Counted from the stretch's first letter, positions 1 through 11,795 are shown. The stretch: 60,000 nucleotides of DNA from Diphasiastrum complanatum (GCA_029204225.1 CM055096.1:58915600-58975599), one strand, 5' to 3'. The notes: a model not told the origin generated them from the sequence alone. Translations and numbers: made by a program.

Positions 1-144
1 GAGAACTCTTTGCTATTGCTTGTAGGGCTTTAGCCATTAATATTATGTGATGCTTTTGGTCTTTCTTTGTAAGGAAACTATCATTTGCTTCATAAGTTCT
101 CTTTTTATGATTCATTGCCATCAATATATGTGATTGTGTTCACA

Positions 145-148
<4 letters not shown>

Positions 149-225
<77 letters not shown>
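149..225. repeat. (AG)n microsatellite, about 77 bp
   Basis: Uninterrupted AG dinucleotides. On the minus strand this is a CT tract lying just inside intron 4 of the EMC8/9-like gene, a few bases after its GTAAGT donor. Confidence 0.97.
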
Positions 226-230
<5 letters not shown>

Positions 231-232
<2 letters not shown>

Positions 233-3200
233 GCTGACGTCATCCAGATGCTCATCAAAATCCACAACAAGCTGATCTTTTCCATCGAGGATAAAATCAT
301 TCAGAATGCCATTGGCTGTGGGTTCCTTCAAAACAAGGTCACTACTAGTAGCTAAGCGCCATCCCCGTGTAGCATCACGAGTGTAGAGCTTCAAAAGAAG
401 AAAATTTGTCAACAACCATCTATAAGCTTAGCCATGTTTTGGATCTACATAATCTAGCAACAAAGCCTCAAAAACTATCAAGTCCATCATGCGCATTGCG
501 CTTTGACAATCCCTCGTCAAGACGATGATCAGAAACAAAATAGGAGCACATCATACCTTTTCCAAATTAGAGCATTTATCATATACACAGTCAATGCACT
601 CAAGTGAATACATATCGCAGAAACTATGTAGTTATAATGTTCACTTGAAACTAAGATATGGCTTCTCTCAAGAAAACTAACTGAAATATTGCACTCATGC
701 CACAAGAACTCTTTAAATGCATGGTGTATTCATTCATTTCACCAGATTAAGTATTGATCTCATGTGATTCAGCACTAAGGATGTTGTGACAATTCAGGTA
801 CTGATGTAGCTTGAAGCCCAAAATTTCACATCAACCTAGTCTGCAAGCTCCATGATAATAGAGCAGCATGTACATTATGTACTCAGAAATGGTTATCAGA
901 AGCATGTACCTGAAGTACAGGCTTTCTGCTGCTTTCCTTTGGAAGAGCTTCAAGTAATCTGTTATCCAGCTGCAAACCACCATACCATATGATCTCTCTC
1001 TCTCTCTCGTATACTTGAGACAAAGGACCTACATACTTTCAAAGAAGCTTCAAAAGAGGATCATGGAGACAGAGTATGTACGAGGAGATTGATTCAATAA
1101 TGAGAAATGAGACATAGGATCTCGTGGAGCTACTTTAAGGGAAAAAGCCTATTGGATCTAAACGGATTTACAGCACAAAGTTCAAATCTGATAATACGAT
1201 AGACAAATACAAGGCGAGGCTTGTTGTACAAGGTTATGCTCAATAGGAGGGCATTGATTGTGACGAAACCTTTGCACTAGTTGCAAAGCTGAATACCATG
1301 AGGACAGTTATAGTTCTAGACCCTTACTTTGGTTAGAACATTCAATAGATATCTCAAAAGTGCTGTTTTGAATGGTTATCTTGACAAATAAATAAAGTAG
1401 CCAAAGCATTTTGTAGTCAATGGAAAAGAAAACATAATTGGCAAGTTTAGAAAAAGCTTTAAATTGCTTCAAAACAGGCACCCAAGGCATGGTATACAGA
1501 AATTGACAAATATTTTCAGCAATTGAGCTTTCAGAGAAGTAAGTATTGTTCAAATGAGTAGTTGATAGATAAGAGTTCAAATGAGCAGTTGATAAATAAG
1601 ATCAAGAAAAACCTTCTTGGGGAACTACAATTCTTTCTACATATTGAGGTTTGGTGATCCATACATGCTATATTCATTTCTCAATCTAAGTACGCTCATG
1701 AACTTTTGTCAAAATTCAAAATGTCTAATTGTGAACTCTTGCTCTATCTTCAGTGACTGCCAGTAGAATAAGGTTATTCCGTAGTGTGATCATTGTTATT
1801 TCTCAACACATCCCTTGTCGTTCACTAATTTGAGTGGTAATCCTTATTCAAGCATCGAACACATAAAATTTCTTTTCCTATTAATCCATGAACAAATGAC
1901 ACTAGAGACTTTATAACCTATAGTTACAAATAAGTTCTTAACAAAAACTCTCCATATCCATGTCATTTAAGGACCTCCAACGGCCATTAACTATACAGAC
2001 TCAAACATGATTGTCTTACCAATGCTCTAATGCTAGGGATTGTTTCATTCAAGTGACCTTCAACAGTGTCTCAATTCAAATATCAACTATCACTTTTATC
2101 TTCATTCAATTTACAACACTAGAATAGTTGCTTGCAACATAAAGTTTGATTATCCAATTTTAAACCATCCTTCACAACTAAGATTAAATCCAATTCCTTG
2201 GAAACCGCTTGTCAAAAAAATTTCTCAATCAATCCACAAGTTAGGCAAGCCACAACACATTTCCATTATTTACTTTCCTTTTGGCAAACCATAAGCTCAA
2301 TTGGGATAAGTTTTAGCCATGTGGTCAACACCATATATCTCTATCAAACAGTCAAATCTCTAAAAACTTACTCCACCATCCCCATGTGGGATTGACTAGA
2401 TCATTTGTATTCAAAGGGCACAAATCTAGCCATTCGACTTTGTTTCTATTGGGGGGAAAAAAAAAATTCTTAATACGACTTTCCTTATTATTTGCATCTC
2501 CTTTGGGCGCCCAATGTCTAATTGCAAGTCATCTATGGATAGTGTATGGTGCCACATTATAGACCATCCTGACACACCAACCTTCCTTTACTAGAATTAT
2601 ACATTATGCATATCACCCTCCCTTGTTATCAATCTTGGAGCTGGTTTTCATACTCTTTAATCAACATGGTCTTTACCCACAGTCCTTGCAAGAACTCTCA
2701 GAATCCATACAACTTCTTATGCTAGTAGTGATGCGATGATAATTGATGCATAGCAAATCTGACCAATATTGACCGATCCAAGGATTAACATATCACAAAA
2801 CCAACTCATCATAATGAATCGATAAATTTTGATTTCTCTATTTAAGACACTTGTGTAATGTACCAAACAGCATTTGTGGCTGACTACTAACACATTTTCA
2901 TCAAATCGTAAAGAAAACCAATAACATGCATGAGGAATGGAAGAAAAAATGTCACCAAGAATGATCAAAGAAACATTAAAATTAACATTAAATTACAAAA
3001 GAAAACACAGCACTTTGGTTACCAATCAAAGAATCAAGTGACAACCCTCAAACTAGAGTTTGGCAAGAACCCTCATGGAGTGGGTGGGCAGAACTAAGAA
3101 ACCTCCAAGCTCATAGGGGATGGGGAGAGAACTCCTTACAAATATAAAACGAGGCAATAACCTAGCAGTTGAACAATCGGTTGTTATCTCCTAAATCAAT

Positions 3201-4871
3201 TTAGGAAAACTTTTGTACCCTTTGAGCTCTCTTGGGCCCAATACATGACTTTCCAAATAGTTCAACACTACTTATGGAAAAATAAAACTAGCCCAATCAA
3301 TTGAAAAAGATTCTCAACTTATCATAATCATAAGCAAGGATGAACTTACTAAGAGGCAACATGCTTGTGGATAATATCGTGCAAGTTGATCGCTTATCTT
3401 GCGAGCAATGCCATTTAGCTCATAGTCATCAAAAAGTTCATTTGCATGGTAGTAACCAACAACAATATGGTCCTCTTTGCTTGAGGTTAAATACTCATCA
3501 ACCTGTATAGCATGATGAGTTAGAACTCTTGCAAACGCGAATCCAAATCGACCTACTTGGGGACTTGAAGCATAGAAAAGAACAACAACAAAGAAGCAAC
3601 CCATTCAAACAATATCTACCAGTGACACTTATAACACAATCGTGTACCATAGCTTTTTAACTTTCTGAAATGTTTTCAACTTTTATAGAAGTCACGATTC
3701 CATCACATCCAAAGGATTGTTTAGTAGTCCAATATTAGTGATACAACTTGGATGTGACCAAAAGACTAATTTAAAAAGGATAAGTAGTGGAGTAGTGCTT
3801 GTAGCGCACACAATAGGGCTAGCAACCAAGTAATGGATATTGTAAGTAGATACAAGAAAGGAATGTATAAAGTCGTCTTGAAGTCAAAGTCAAATTGCAA
3901 CTTCTTTGAATGTTTCAATGAATTCTATCCTGAGTAGAGTCGTAAGCATGCTTTCTAGTTGTGTGCATTGGTCCCCCTCTGCGTAGTGTATTGTTTGATG
4001 CTTGGCTGAAGGCAGAGTGATTTGCTTTAGCCTCTTCCATATTGGAGTTAAATTGGTAACTGCCTTCATTGAGTAGAATGTAGAGTCGACCTGATTGAGT
4101 GAGCCATGCTTGACAACTAACAAGACAATAGCATGCAAAAAACAACAATTCACCAAAAGCGAGGATTGCTTCAAATGAGCAAGGTGCTCTCTCCAACAAA
4201 AGTGCCAAAAGAAGATGTTAATAATCCTCCCCTTCTTCTAAATGGCCATAAAACGTGCATAGAACCCTAATTGCCAGGCAATGTTTTCTCTTTGATAAAG
4301 AATCCCGGAACATGGAATAACCTAGTGGAGGAAACGTCTAATATAGCTGTCTATCAATAATCAACCGATATACAAAAGAAACTCATAAGCTTTTTCGCAG
4401 TCCAAAATCAAAGACTGAACAAAATAAAAAGCTCAATGATGAGATTTTTTGAGCTGTTCATTCAGATAGACCTATAATTAGTGTATATCAAAGCACTTCA
4501 AAAGAGTAAACCATTACCTTTGCCATTCATTTTTTAACAATCAATAAGAATATAAGAGCAGACATCACGCGACCAGTTTTCTTTATCTACTGTGCACAAA
4601 AACACAAAGCTGTTCTGAAAAGGAAGTCGTATGAGACCTGTAAAAGAGCCAGCTCCAGCATAGGAAGCAGACCAATTTGTCCATGGAACAGGGGCACTGC
4701 GTCCACTATTTCTACCGTGCTACTAACAGCCGATTCAGGAGCAATATCAGAGGATTTGGTGGAAGCGTTGAGGCGTCCAATGAGGATGCCATTCACAGCA
4801 GAGGTTCGATGCTTGAGAGCATGCAGCACAAGCTTCACATACGCAGTCTGCTCGATCTGATACTTCGCCAT
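231..4871 (-). CDS. ER membrane protein complex subunit 8/9-like (EMC8/9), four of its exons
   Basis: Spliced minus-strand gene. Exon 1 is 4638-4871 (78 codons, starting MAKYQIEQTAYVKLVLHALK), exon 2 is 3350-3502 (51 codons), exon 3 is 910-969 (20 codons) and exon 4 is 231-388 (158 nt, ending in phase 2). All junctions have GT donors and AG acceptors (GTCTCA, GTAAGT, GTACAT, GTAAGT) and the frame stays open for 201 codons. The protein matches the plant EMC8/9 (UPF0172, MPN-like) family: the stretches VNGILIGRL, VPLFHGQIGLLP, VVGYYHANELFDD, LARYYPQA and KEPTANGIL follow the family in order. EMC inserts transmembrane segments into the ER membrane; plants have a single EMC8/9-type subunit. The family normally continues for about ten residues after the point reached here, so a last short exon should lie left of position 1; I found none in 1-230. 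Intron 2 is 2380 bp and holds a dead copia RT. The start was chosen because it fits the family N terminus and is preceded by a purine-rich leader with TTTTG repeats (4872-4990). Confidence 0.9.
1149..1675 (+). pseudogene. Degraded Ty1/copia reverse transcriptase inside EMC8/9-like intron 2
   Basis: The plus strand reads IYSTKFKSDNTIDKYKARLV, then VQGYAQ-stop-EGIDCDETFA, then after frame changes KSAFLNGYLD and LQFFLHIEVW. These are the ordered landmarks of copia reverse transcriptase. Several in-frame stops (for example TAG near 1243) and frame changes show it is dead. It is antisense to the host gene. No LTR or primer-binding site is recognisable next to it. Confidence 0.85.
1676..3349. other. 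Rest of EMC8/9-like intron 2, no feature recognised
   Basis: AT-rich sequence without a convincing open frame. Short ORFs around 2040-2395 and 2717-2968 show no family I recognise. The small LTR-like or satellite-like patches are too weak to name. Confidence 0.5.
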
Positions 4872-5250
4872 CTCCCAAAACAAAACAAAACAAAACAAAA
4901 GCAGCGCCTTCCTTCCTCCTCCTCCTCTCTTGTTTTTCTTCTTTCTTCTCTGCGTTCTTGTCTTTTCTTTTGTGTGTTTTTTTTTTTCAATCCCAATAAT
5001 CTTTTTTATACACAATGTGTGATGGGAGCGTCAAGTGAGGTGGAGCAAGATGTCACTACATAACATCTTGAGATTGCAACCGGTAGCGAGCTTGTGCCTT
5101 GCCGATCGCAGTTAACAACTTTACCCATACACCACGCTGCGATGGACACTCCCAAGAATTTTACAAAGTAAAAGTGTTCATTGATGTTTTTTGTTAATAT
5201 GATTGAATAAGTGTTATTTTACACCTACATGAGGGGTATATTGCCCCATA

Positions 5251-5388
5251 TTAGGGTTTAGGGTTTCATCAAAACTCAAATGATTTTAAACTTGTCAACA
5301 AAGCTTTCACCCCTTCTGCTACACCAATTTAGGGTTTAGGGTTCTATTAAAACTCAAATGGTTTCGAACGTGTTAACAAAAATTTTAT
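5251..5388. repeat. Two-copy 78-bp tandem repeat beginning with telo-box sequence
   Basis: TTAGGGTTTAGGGTT occurs at 5251 and again at 5329. In both copies it is followed by a similar AT-rich stretch containing AAAACTCAAATG. Two TTTAGGG units per copy match the plant telomere repeat and the telo-box promoter element, but this is far too short to be a telomere relic. Confidence 0.8.
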
Positions 5389-5535
5389 GGCATGCACATC
5401 GTTTTTTGGCAAGATATTATTCCTTTTGATCATACAAGCATCTCCAAGAAACTCAACTTTGAGGCCTTTACTTAGCAATTGACTCACACTAAGCAAATTC
5501 TCGGTAATAGATGGAATGAACAAAACATCCTCCAA
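5347..5535 (-). pseudogene. Copia pol fragment (between protease and integrase)
   Basis: The minus strand encodes EDVLFIPSITENLLSVSQLL, the conserved segment that follows the copia protease and precedes the integrase zinc finger, then SKGLKVEFLGDACMIK. It is open for 62 codons but flanked by stops and lacks the protease motif and integrase core. Confidence 0.8.
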
Positions 5536-5581
5536 ATGAACATTCAGTTAAGAAAACAGTTTAAACACCCGACCGGATCAA

Positions 5582-5712
5582 TCACCACAACACAACGTCA
5601 AGTGTGGCTCTAAAAGCCTCAAACTTTTCTTTACTTAAAGCTTTCGTAAATATTGTGAGAAATTGGCAAAAATCTAGCTTGGTATTTTTTATGATAGAAG
5701 TTTGTAAGTGAA
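5582..5712 (-). pseudogene. Copia RNase H C-terminal scrap
   Basis: Minus-strand IFTKALSKEKFEAFRATLDV is the hallmark end of copia RNase H. In a normal element this lies thousands of bases downstream of the segment at 5347-5535; here it lies just before it on the minus strand, so the two scraps are rearranged or come from different elements. Confidence 0.75.
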
Positions 5713-6460
5713 TCTCACATGTGTGGAGGATGTTCCCACGTGTGGAGAATTGTAAAGTAAATAAAAATGTTTGATATAGGGGTCTCATAGAATTTCATAG
5801 TCAAGCATTTAGGTGTAGGATGTTGATAGGGTCAAATTTGGCATAGATGGCAAATTATCCATTTCCACTTGTAATGCCACTATTGAGCCAAAATAGAGTA
5901 GGAGGCCAAACTTGTGCCAATTAGAGTGTAGACAAGTGTAATACTTTTGTTTGATGAAGTTTAAGAGGTCCAATAGGATTTAGAGGTGGAACCATGTGTG
6001 GTCCAATAGAAATTTGAGGTGTGCTTGAATATAGTCCAATAGAATTAAGAGGTGCATGGATCAATGGTCCAATAGGATTAAGAGGTGGCAAAGTGTGATC
6101 CAATCATAGTTAAGCATAGTGGTAGCTCGTGGATCTACTAGTATCATTGTACTCCTCATTTGGATCTAATTGATTTTGAGATTGAATTTCTAGCTTTCTC
6201 TCTCTACCCAGGAGCTCATGATAGTTTTTCTCTCTCTACCTGAGGAGAGCAGCTTGTTTTTACTTAGATTATTTTTTGAATACTTCCCACACATGTGAGT
6301 GAGAGTTGGAAGTGATTGAATGCATGTAGTAGTGTGTTTTTGCCATAGAATCAAAGATAGATCTTGAATCTCAATCTAGTCTTGATCTTGGTGCATCTCC
6401 ACACCTTAGGAGATCACAAGTACATGTAGTGGACAATCCACAGGTGTGAAATTCAAAATT
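5690..6460 (+). repeat. Dispersed repeat R1, copy 1 (LTR-like)
   Basis: Shares its left half with 18200-18570 (CACATGTGTGGAG.ATGTTCCCAC, then TAGTCAAGCAT, then GGTCCAAT motifs). Shares its right half with 54600-55180 (TTTCTCTCTCTACC repeats, TAGTAGTGTG, GATAGATCTTGA, CACGTGTGAAATTCA). No coding potential. The length and internal CTCTCTACC promoter-like blocks suggest a solo LTR, but its ends are not defined. Confidence 0.7.
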
Positions 6461-6475
6461 GTCAAGGCCTATTTT

Positions 6476-6645
6476 CCTAGCTATCTTGTTCAATTTTGGA
6501 TCAAAAGAGATCAAAAGGACATTGATTGGGTCTGACCTGGTACTGTACGGAATCAGGTGCTCAGACACGTGTGAGGAACATCCAATTTCAGTTTGGGAGT
6601 TCTCTTTCATGTTTGATCCAAAAATCTTGCTAGATAGCTTGTTTT
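6476..6645. repeat. Imperfect inverted repeat
   Basis: CTAGCTATCT and TTTTGGATCAAA on the left (6478-6505) reappear as reverse complements at TTTGATCCAAAA and TCTAGATAGC on the right (6612-6645). The result is a loose stem-loop of about 165 bp. The arms carry small indels. Confidence 0.6.
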
Positions 6646-7130
6646 GAAGCTATTTTTGTCTAGTTTCTGATGCAATCAGCTTCATTCCATTTGGTTGAGC
6701 CAATCAAAAGTTATAAGCTTTTGAAGAGGGTTAGGTAGGGCACCTAGACCTGGGTGGACACATTTGGTTTGGTCAAGAGATTGCCTGTTTGATCCAAAAT
6801 CACAGTTAAATGCTTACCAATCTCATCTATATGTGATCTAGGCACTGTTTTGAGATCTTAGCCATTTTGTTTCATGCAATATCATTGTATTTGAGTCAAA
6901 TTTGGTTTCTTAGTGTATTTCACACGTGCTAAGAGTGTTTGATCCTAACTTTGCTCATACTCCATCATTTGATGGGCATTGCCTTGCAAAAGGCAATACT
7001 ATGTGTTCAAGTTGATCAATGGAGTTTATACAAAAAGTTAAGACTAGAGTCAATGTCTTAAATTATAAACATATGTGTACACAAATAGCCTTGGCACATT
7101 GGTAAGGACTTTATTTAAGAATTTAGTTGA

Positions 7131-7275
7131 CTTCTATATGCAAGTTGTAAATGGCAAAAATTCATGTCCCTCTGGTTTTCTTGCATGCATGTCCACACTT
7201 TAAATGCACCTTCATATGCAAGTCATAAACAGCAAAAACTTTCTGTCCCTTTCTATTTTTTGTATGCATCCTTAT
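7131..7275. repeat. Two-copy tandem repeat, period about 80 bp
   Basis: CTTCTATATGCAAGTTGTAA at 7131 and CTTCATATGCAAGTCATAA at about 7210. Each is followed by GGCAAAAA or AGCAAAAA, TGTCCCT and a TGCAT-rich stretch. Diverged. Confidence 0.6.
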
Positions 7276-7299
7276 AGATCTTTTGTCACAACGTATCCA

Positions 7300-7645
7300 G
7301 TCGATGAATCAATGAGTCGATAGGTGTTACAGACAACCATAGATATAGAATTTGAAGGCATCAAGAACAGCCATGATTCTGCTCTTTGACTCATTTGATA
7401 CAACACACTAGGAGATTAATGAGCATTTGATTCCCAAATACAAAAGTAGAAACAACAGTAAGACATTCAAACATTATACATCGATTTGAATAACACAGAG
7501 TATAATTAAGATGCGCAAATGTACATGAAATTGTTGTAAAAGAAATCTACTTATTAGTGTACATGCCTAGAAGAACAACTTAGAGTTGATCGATAGTGCT
7601 GGGCTAAGAACAGCAAGAATGTCGCTTGGTCGAAGCTCCAGATCC
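7300..7645 (-). repeat. Dispersed repeat R2, copy 1 (inverted relative to copy 2)
   Basis: The reverse complement of this block aligns along its length with 17545-17900. Shared landmarks are GCACTATCGATCAACTCTAA, TTCTTTTACAACAATTTCAT and TTTCTACTTTTGTATTTGG. Noncoding, possibly part of an LTR. Confidence 0.8.
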
Positions 7646-7689
7646 GGGTGTTTCCTCAGTTCGTCTCTTAGTCGAAGTCCCAGTCTTAT

Positions 7690-8770
7690 CGGCACTCTTT
7701 CTTGATGAGAAGGGGAGAACCTTTGATTGGCAGGTTGTACAAATCTTGGTTATCAATCTCAGTGAACTGGAACATTCTGGTGGGTACTTGGTTAGAAGGT
7801 GGAGAAGGGTTCTGAAAGGTGGATTGGCTAGGGGTTTGGTGGAAGAGTGAAGGAGCTAAAAATACTACCGTTGCAGCCTTGGACCCTTGCAATGTCGAGC
7901 TTTGACCACCACTTGTTGGGTGAGGAGCTCACTTTGTCTTGAAGGCTCACTATTGTCTTTATCTTTTTCTTTTCTGGAGCTCTTTCTTCCATTGATCCAT
8001 TGCTTTTGGATCTCTTCGGGCTTCATAGGAGGGGACTCAACTATCATTGCTCTAGAGAGTTTCCTTTTATCAAGATCGATCTGACTCATTTGTTGCTTAA
8101 GTTTCTTCCTTTCCTCCTCAGCTTGGTTCTTTCTCTTTATTTTTTCTAGCTGCTTCATCTGCTTTCTTAAATCTTTTTGTTTTCTGGCTGATCAACCAAT
8201 GTAGGTGATAGTTGGTCTCTGCAAGACACTTGCAATGATCTCTTAGCTACTTCAGTAAGATTATCAAGGTTTGAAAGGATTGGAGATTTCTCAGATGAAT
8301 AGTGGAATGATGGAAAACAGAGAGATGGAAGGTAGGATGGTGGTGGTGGCATCGGTAGATGGTGTGGACATAGGAGTGGTTGAAGAAGACTGAATACTTG
8401 TACTTCCTATCTACTGAAGGATCTTCGTTGTGACTGGGGTACTTCTTCTGATTGAGTCCCTTTGGATTGCCCATCTGCCTTCTTAGCCTCGTCTATTTCA
8501 TCTTTGGTTCTGTGACCTTGGCTAGTGATCTTACTCATGTTATTGATGGCAATGTAGCTGCTCCTGTGGATGCCTCCAAATCCATTCTCTTCCCCCCCTC
8601 CCTTCCCCCAAAATATTTGGGTGGGGATGTTGTTGTTGGTATCCGGCATACTCAAGATTGGATCATCGTTTGGAACACATAGTTGAAGCTTGTTGAACAT
8701 TTGGCTCGACGGAAGATTGATGACGGAAGGATTTGTTACAATCTTGCTGGAATTGACTCGAAAACTAATA
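7690..8770 (-). pseudogene. Degraded coding-like region, gag-like charged and Ser/Pro-rich; family not recognised
   Basis: The minus strand has successive open pieces in different frames. 8407-8700 is Asn-rich, then Lys/Glu/Gln-rich. 8167-8352 is Pro/Ser-rich. 7865-8158 begins MKQLEKIKRKNQAEEERKKL and looks like a charged coiled coil. 7686-7892 is Ser/Pro/Thr-rich. The run of broken frames in one orientation suggests one decayed gag-like or host ORF. No zinc knuckle or catalytic motif is visible, so the function is unknown. Confidence 0.4.
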
Positions 8771-8782
8771 TTTCAATGATAG

Positions 8783-9140
8783 TGTTGTAAAGCTACCTTT
8801 ACAAGCTTTACTTCCGGCATCACTGGCACCAGCATTGCCCCCGACGCCAACAGCGCCACTGCTTCTCTCGGCGCCACTGTGACCAAAATCCAATCGGCGC
8901 CAAAATCCTATGGTTGAAAATCTTTGATCGGTTATAGCGAAGTCCAGAAAGCTCAGATCGATGTGCAATCACCTCACATGATCTAGGCATGATTAAAGAA
9001 AGCCTGGGGATCAATAAATTCTAGAGAGAGAAAACATGCTTTACCAGTCTGGACAGAGCACTTGGTATGAGGGGAGGTGGCGATTTCCACCAATACTATA
9101 GGGGAGTGCGGGTTGTGACTAGGGCGAGCTCCAACCAAGT
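8783..9140 (+). repeat. Left direct terminal repeat of the coding-poor element
   Basis: Aligns with 12125-12487. It contains GCGCC-rich segments (CCAGCATTGCCCCCG, CGGCGCCACTGTGACC), the block GAAAATCTTTGATCGGTT and CAATACTATAGGGGAGTGCG. The true left LTR may extend to about 9330, beyond the region for which a partner survives. Confidence 0.8.
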
Positions 9141-10038
9141 CTCAGCCTCCCCTGCTGAAATGTTGTTTTGGTGCCCACCTTGGCATGTCAGCGCCCCGGA
9201 GACTAGGGTCGGTCACACACTTAAAATGTAACCTTCTCAGATTTATTAATAAAGTATGATTTTTCTCAAACTGACTCTGATTACCTTCTGGGTTTCAATG
9301 TTCGATAAAAGCGCTAGTTGTAAGGCCGCTTCAAACTTTTTGATCTGGCACATAGTTGAGGGTCGTATCCTGAGATGCCAGCGGTATGCCGTCGGGACCA
9401 TTCGGTCCATGGCACCAGTAGTATGTTGTCGGGACCATTTGGTTCAGGCACTGGTTGTCTCCATATTTGTCGCGGCTTGTGATTCTGAGTGTTCCTTGCA
9501 TGAACATGAATGGATTAAGCTCTTGGGAAATGAGCTCTAACATGTCGGCTGAGTTGGATGGCTTGCTTGGGTGGAAGTTACATGTTTATGGCTGTCTAGT
9601 CTGGCGTGGCGATAGGTTGGCTTCCAACGCTCGTGACGAAGCTTTGAGTTGGTTAAATCTGATGTAAGTCAGACAACTTGCTTAGAATGGATGTTACTCG
9701 TTTGTAATGAATCTTTGAGTTAGTTAAGTTTGGCAGCTTGCTTGGAGAGAAGTCACCCACATCGGGACCCCCGATCTAGCATGGCGCCAGGTTGGATCTC
9801 AATGTTGGTTTTCGGAACTTCATGTGGGTTAAGTCTGATGGTTGTTGGCGAGTTGGCTGCTTGTATGTCAAGTGGGTTCGGACGGCAAGAGTTGACGGTC
9901 GAGAAGCTAAGTCGTGGTTGCCAGCTCCCTTTGGGATGCCTACACTACATGTGGTATCAGAATCGACTGGCCAATCAGCTATGCGGATCTCACAAAATGG
10001 CCATGGTTTGGGGTTCATCAGGACAACTATTGTGCAAG

Positions 10039-10387
10039 GTGCTGCCCACAGTGTAAGCACGGGTGCGTCCACGGTCGGGGTGGTCCGCAGAATGGGAGAC
10101 TTGATGAGTCAAGGTGCTGCCCTTGAGGTGTAAGCACTGTCAATTCTTGCGGTTCGGGCCTGGCCATTAGGTTGCTGTAAGCACGGTCTGTGCCTTGTGG
10201 GGTGCGAGGTGACATATTCGAACTATACAGGTTACCATTGATACAGAGATGTTGCTCAAATTCGGTTGTAAAACATGAGTGATTAGCTACTGGTGCAGGA
10301 TAGCTGCCGATCATTTAGCTATAAGGGCTATCGACCAGAGTTGCTGGGGCGTGACTGAGGCAATGTGCTGCTTAATGGTGAAAGCAC
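10039..10387. repeat. Four short GTGCT...AGCAC stem motifs
   Basis: GTGCTGCCC then GTAAGCAC at 10039-10060 and 10114-10137. A shorter GTTGCTGTAAGCAC lies at 10171-10184, and TGTGCTGCTTAATGG with AAAGCAC at 10365-10387. Each could fold into a small hairpin. Confidence 0.55.
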
Positions 10388-11203
10388 GGATAGTTGAATG
10401 GGTGTTCTCTGTGGGCTGATTCTGTGATCGATCTATATGGGTGCGGCCAGGCAAAGGTCCTTTGGCAGGGCTATCTCAAAGAGGGACCTTGTCTTTGTTG
10501 TCTATTAGTAATCATGCTTGAGTGTCTTGCTTGTATGTATTCGTGGTGAGTCTTAGTACTCGTGCTTTGTCTGGTTTGCATGATTGCTTGTGATACAAGG
10601 AGCTAATGGCTCGAGAAGGAACCTTTCTTTTGAAGGCTGACACCATCAAACAAAGAGGACTACAGAATCTGTGGGGCAGATTCGCAGTTCAAGTACTCGC
10701 ACGTGAACGGCAACGAAACGACTTGATGTTTGCAGTGGATGGATGGCTAGCCTGTTTCTTGGGTTAGTTTCATTTGCAACAACGCCCACCAGACGCAAGC
10801 AGGAAGTCAAAAGTTGGAAAGGGCAATTTCAGAGGAGATCGTCTATGGAGCAGTTGGTCTTCATTTTGGAATGGCTATCTTCGAAACTGAAACTCACTGA
10901 GCATGGGTAATATCCAAAATCAATTGGGTTTTTCCTCAAAGGGAAAAGACTAGGATCCTCTTCAGAGATTGGCAACAAGTTGGATCAAGCCATAATCCTA
11001 GCACATGGGAAGCAAAGTGTTGGAAAGGCTTTGTGTCTAAGAACTCTACTTTAAGTTCGGTCAACTGATTTTATGAGTGGAGGGGAACTATCACACACAC
11101 CTCTCTCTTGGTGCAAATTTTGAATGAAAGTTGATCAAAACAGGGGAAAGCTTGTTATAGGCTTTCTCTGGACCAGCAATGATGAGGAGACATAATGAGT
11201 ACG

Positions 11204-11795
11204 CTGACTTGTGTTATGTGTAAAGCAGCTAATCAACGAAGGAACTATGAAATTTGAGTCCTACACGAGAGACTCGGTACTTCGAACGGACGCTAAGGGA
11301 CAGTTTGTATTGGAATCGGACTAGTGCAAACTCTGGGTGCATGTGTCTGATTCAAAGAGAGTTACTTGAAGCCAAGCTAGATGTACAATTCTTAATTTGA
11401 CTTTGAGGCAACTGACCAGTAATGGAATTGTGAAAGTCAAGTTTTGCGTGACTAACATGGTACTTCAAACAATCGTGAAGAGATAGTTCGTATGCGGATC
11501 AAACTGATGTGACCCCTTGGCTCTCCACGAGATCAATGGTTACATTTGGGCTGATTCAAAGACAACTACTTCAAGCTAAGTGCGAGGTGCATTTCGGAGT
11601 ACTCAATCTTTGCCTACCTTAAAGAGCCAAAAAGAAAAAGTATCAAGATCAGGCTGGGACAAGGAGAGAAATCAAGGTGCAAAAGCATCAAGGCACGGAG
11701 TGGACCATAAAGTGGTCAATCAAACGATAAATCCTTTGGCTCAGGGAGCCCTGGTACCTGTGTGGAACTGATCAAATCTGGAGCTCAAGGAGCTC
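11204..11795 (+). repeat. Segment shared (inverted) with the isocitrate lyase upstream flank
   Basis: Its reverse complement matches 35095-35702 with high identity through TTTGCACTAGTCCGATTCCA, GCATACGAACTATCTCTTC and ACTTTATGGTCCACTCCGTG. Noncoding here. Confidence 0.85.

Noticed and set aside
134-355. Plus-strand frame with a long Arg-Glu run
   Set aside because: It is the AG microsatellite translated; the real coding sequence here is the opposite strand (EMC8/9-like exon 4).
4677-5063. 128-codon plus-strand frame
   Set aside because: Shadow of EMC8/9-like exon 1, which is on the minus strand and has family-specific residues and a proper donor.
5251-5345. Interstitial telomere
   Set aside because: Only two TTTAGGG units per copy, embedded in a 78-bp tandem repeat.
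9730-10314. Overlapping ORFs of about 100 codons on both strands
   Set aside because: No domain or family look; the region is the coding-poor element interior with higher GC, which favours chance ORFs.
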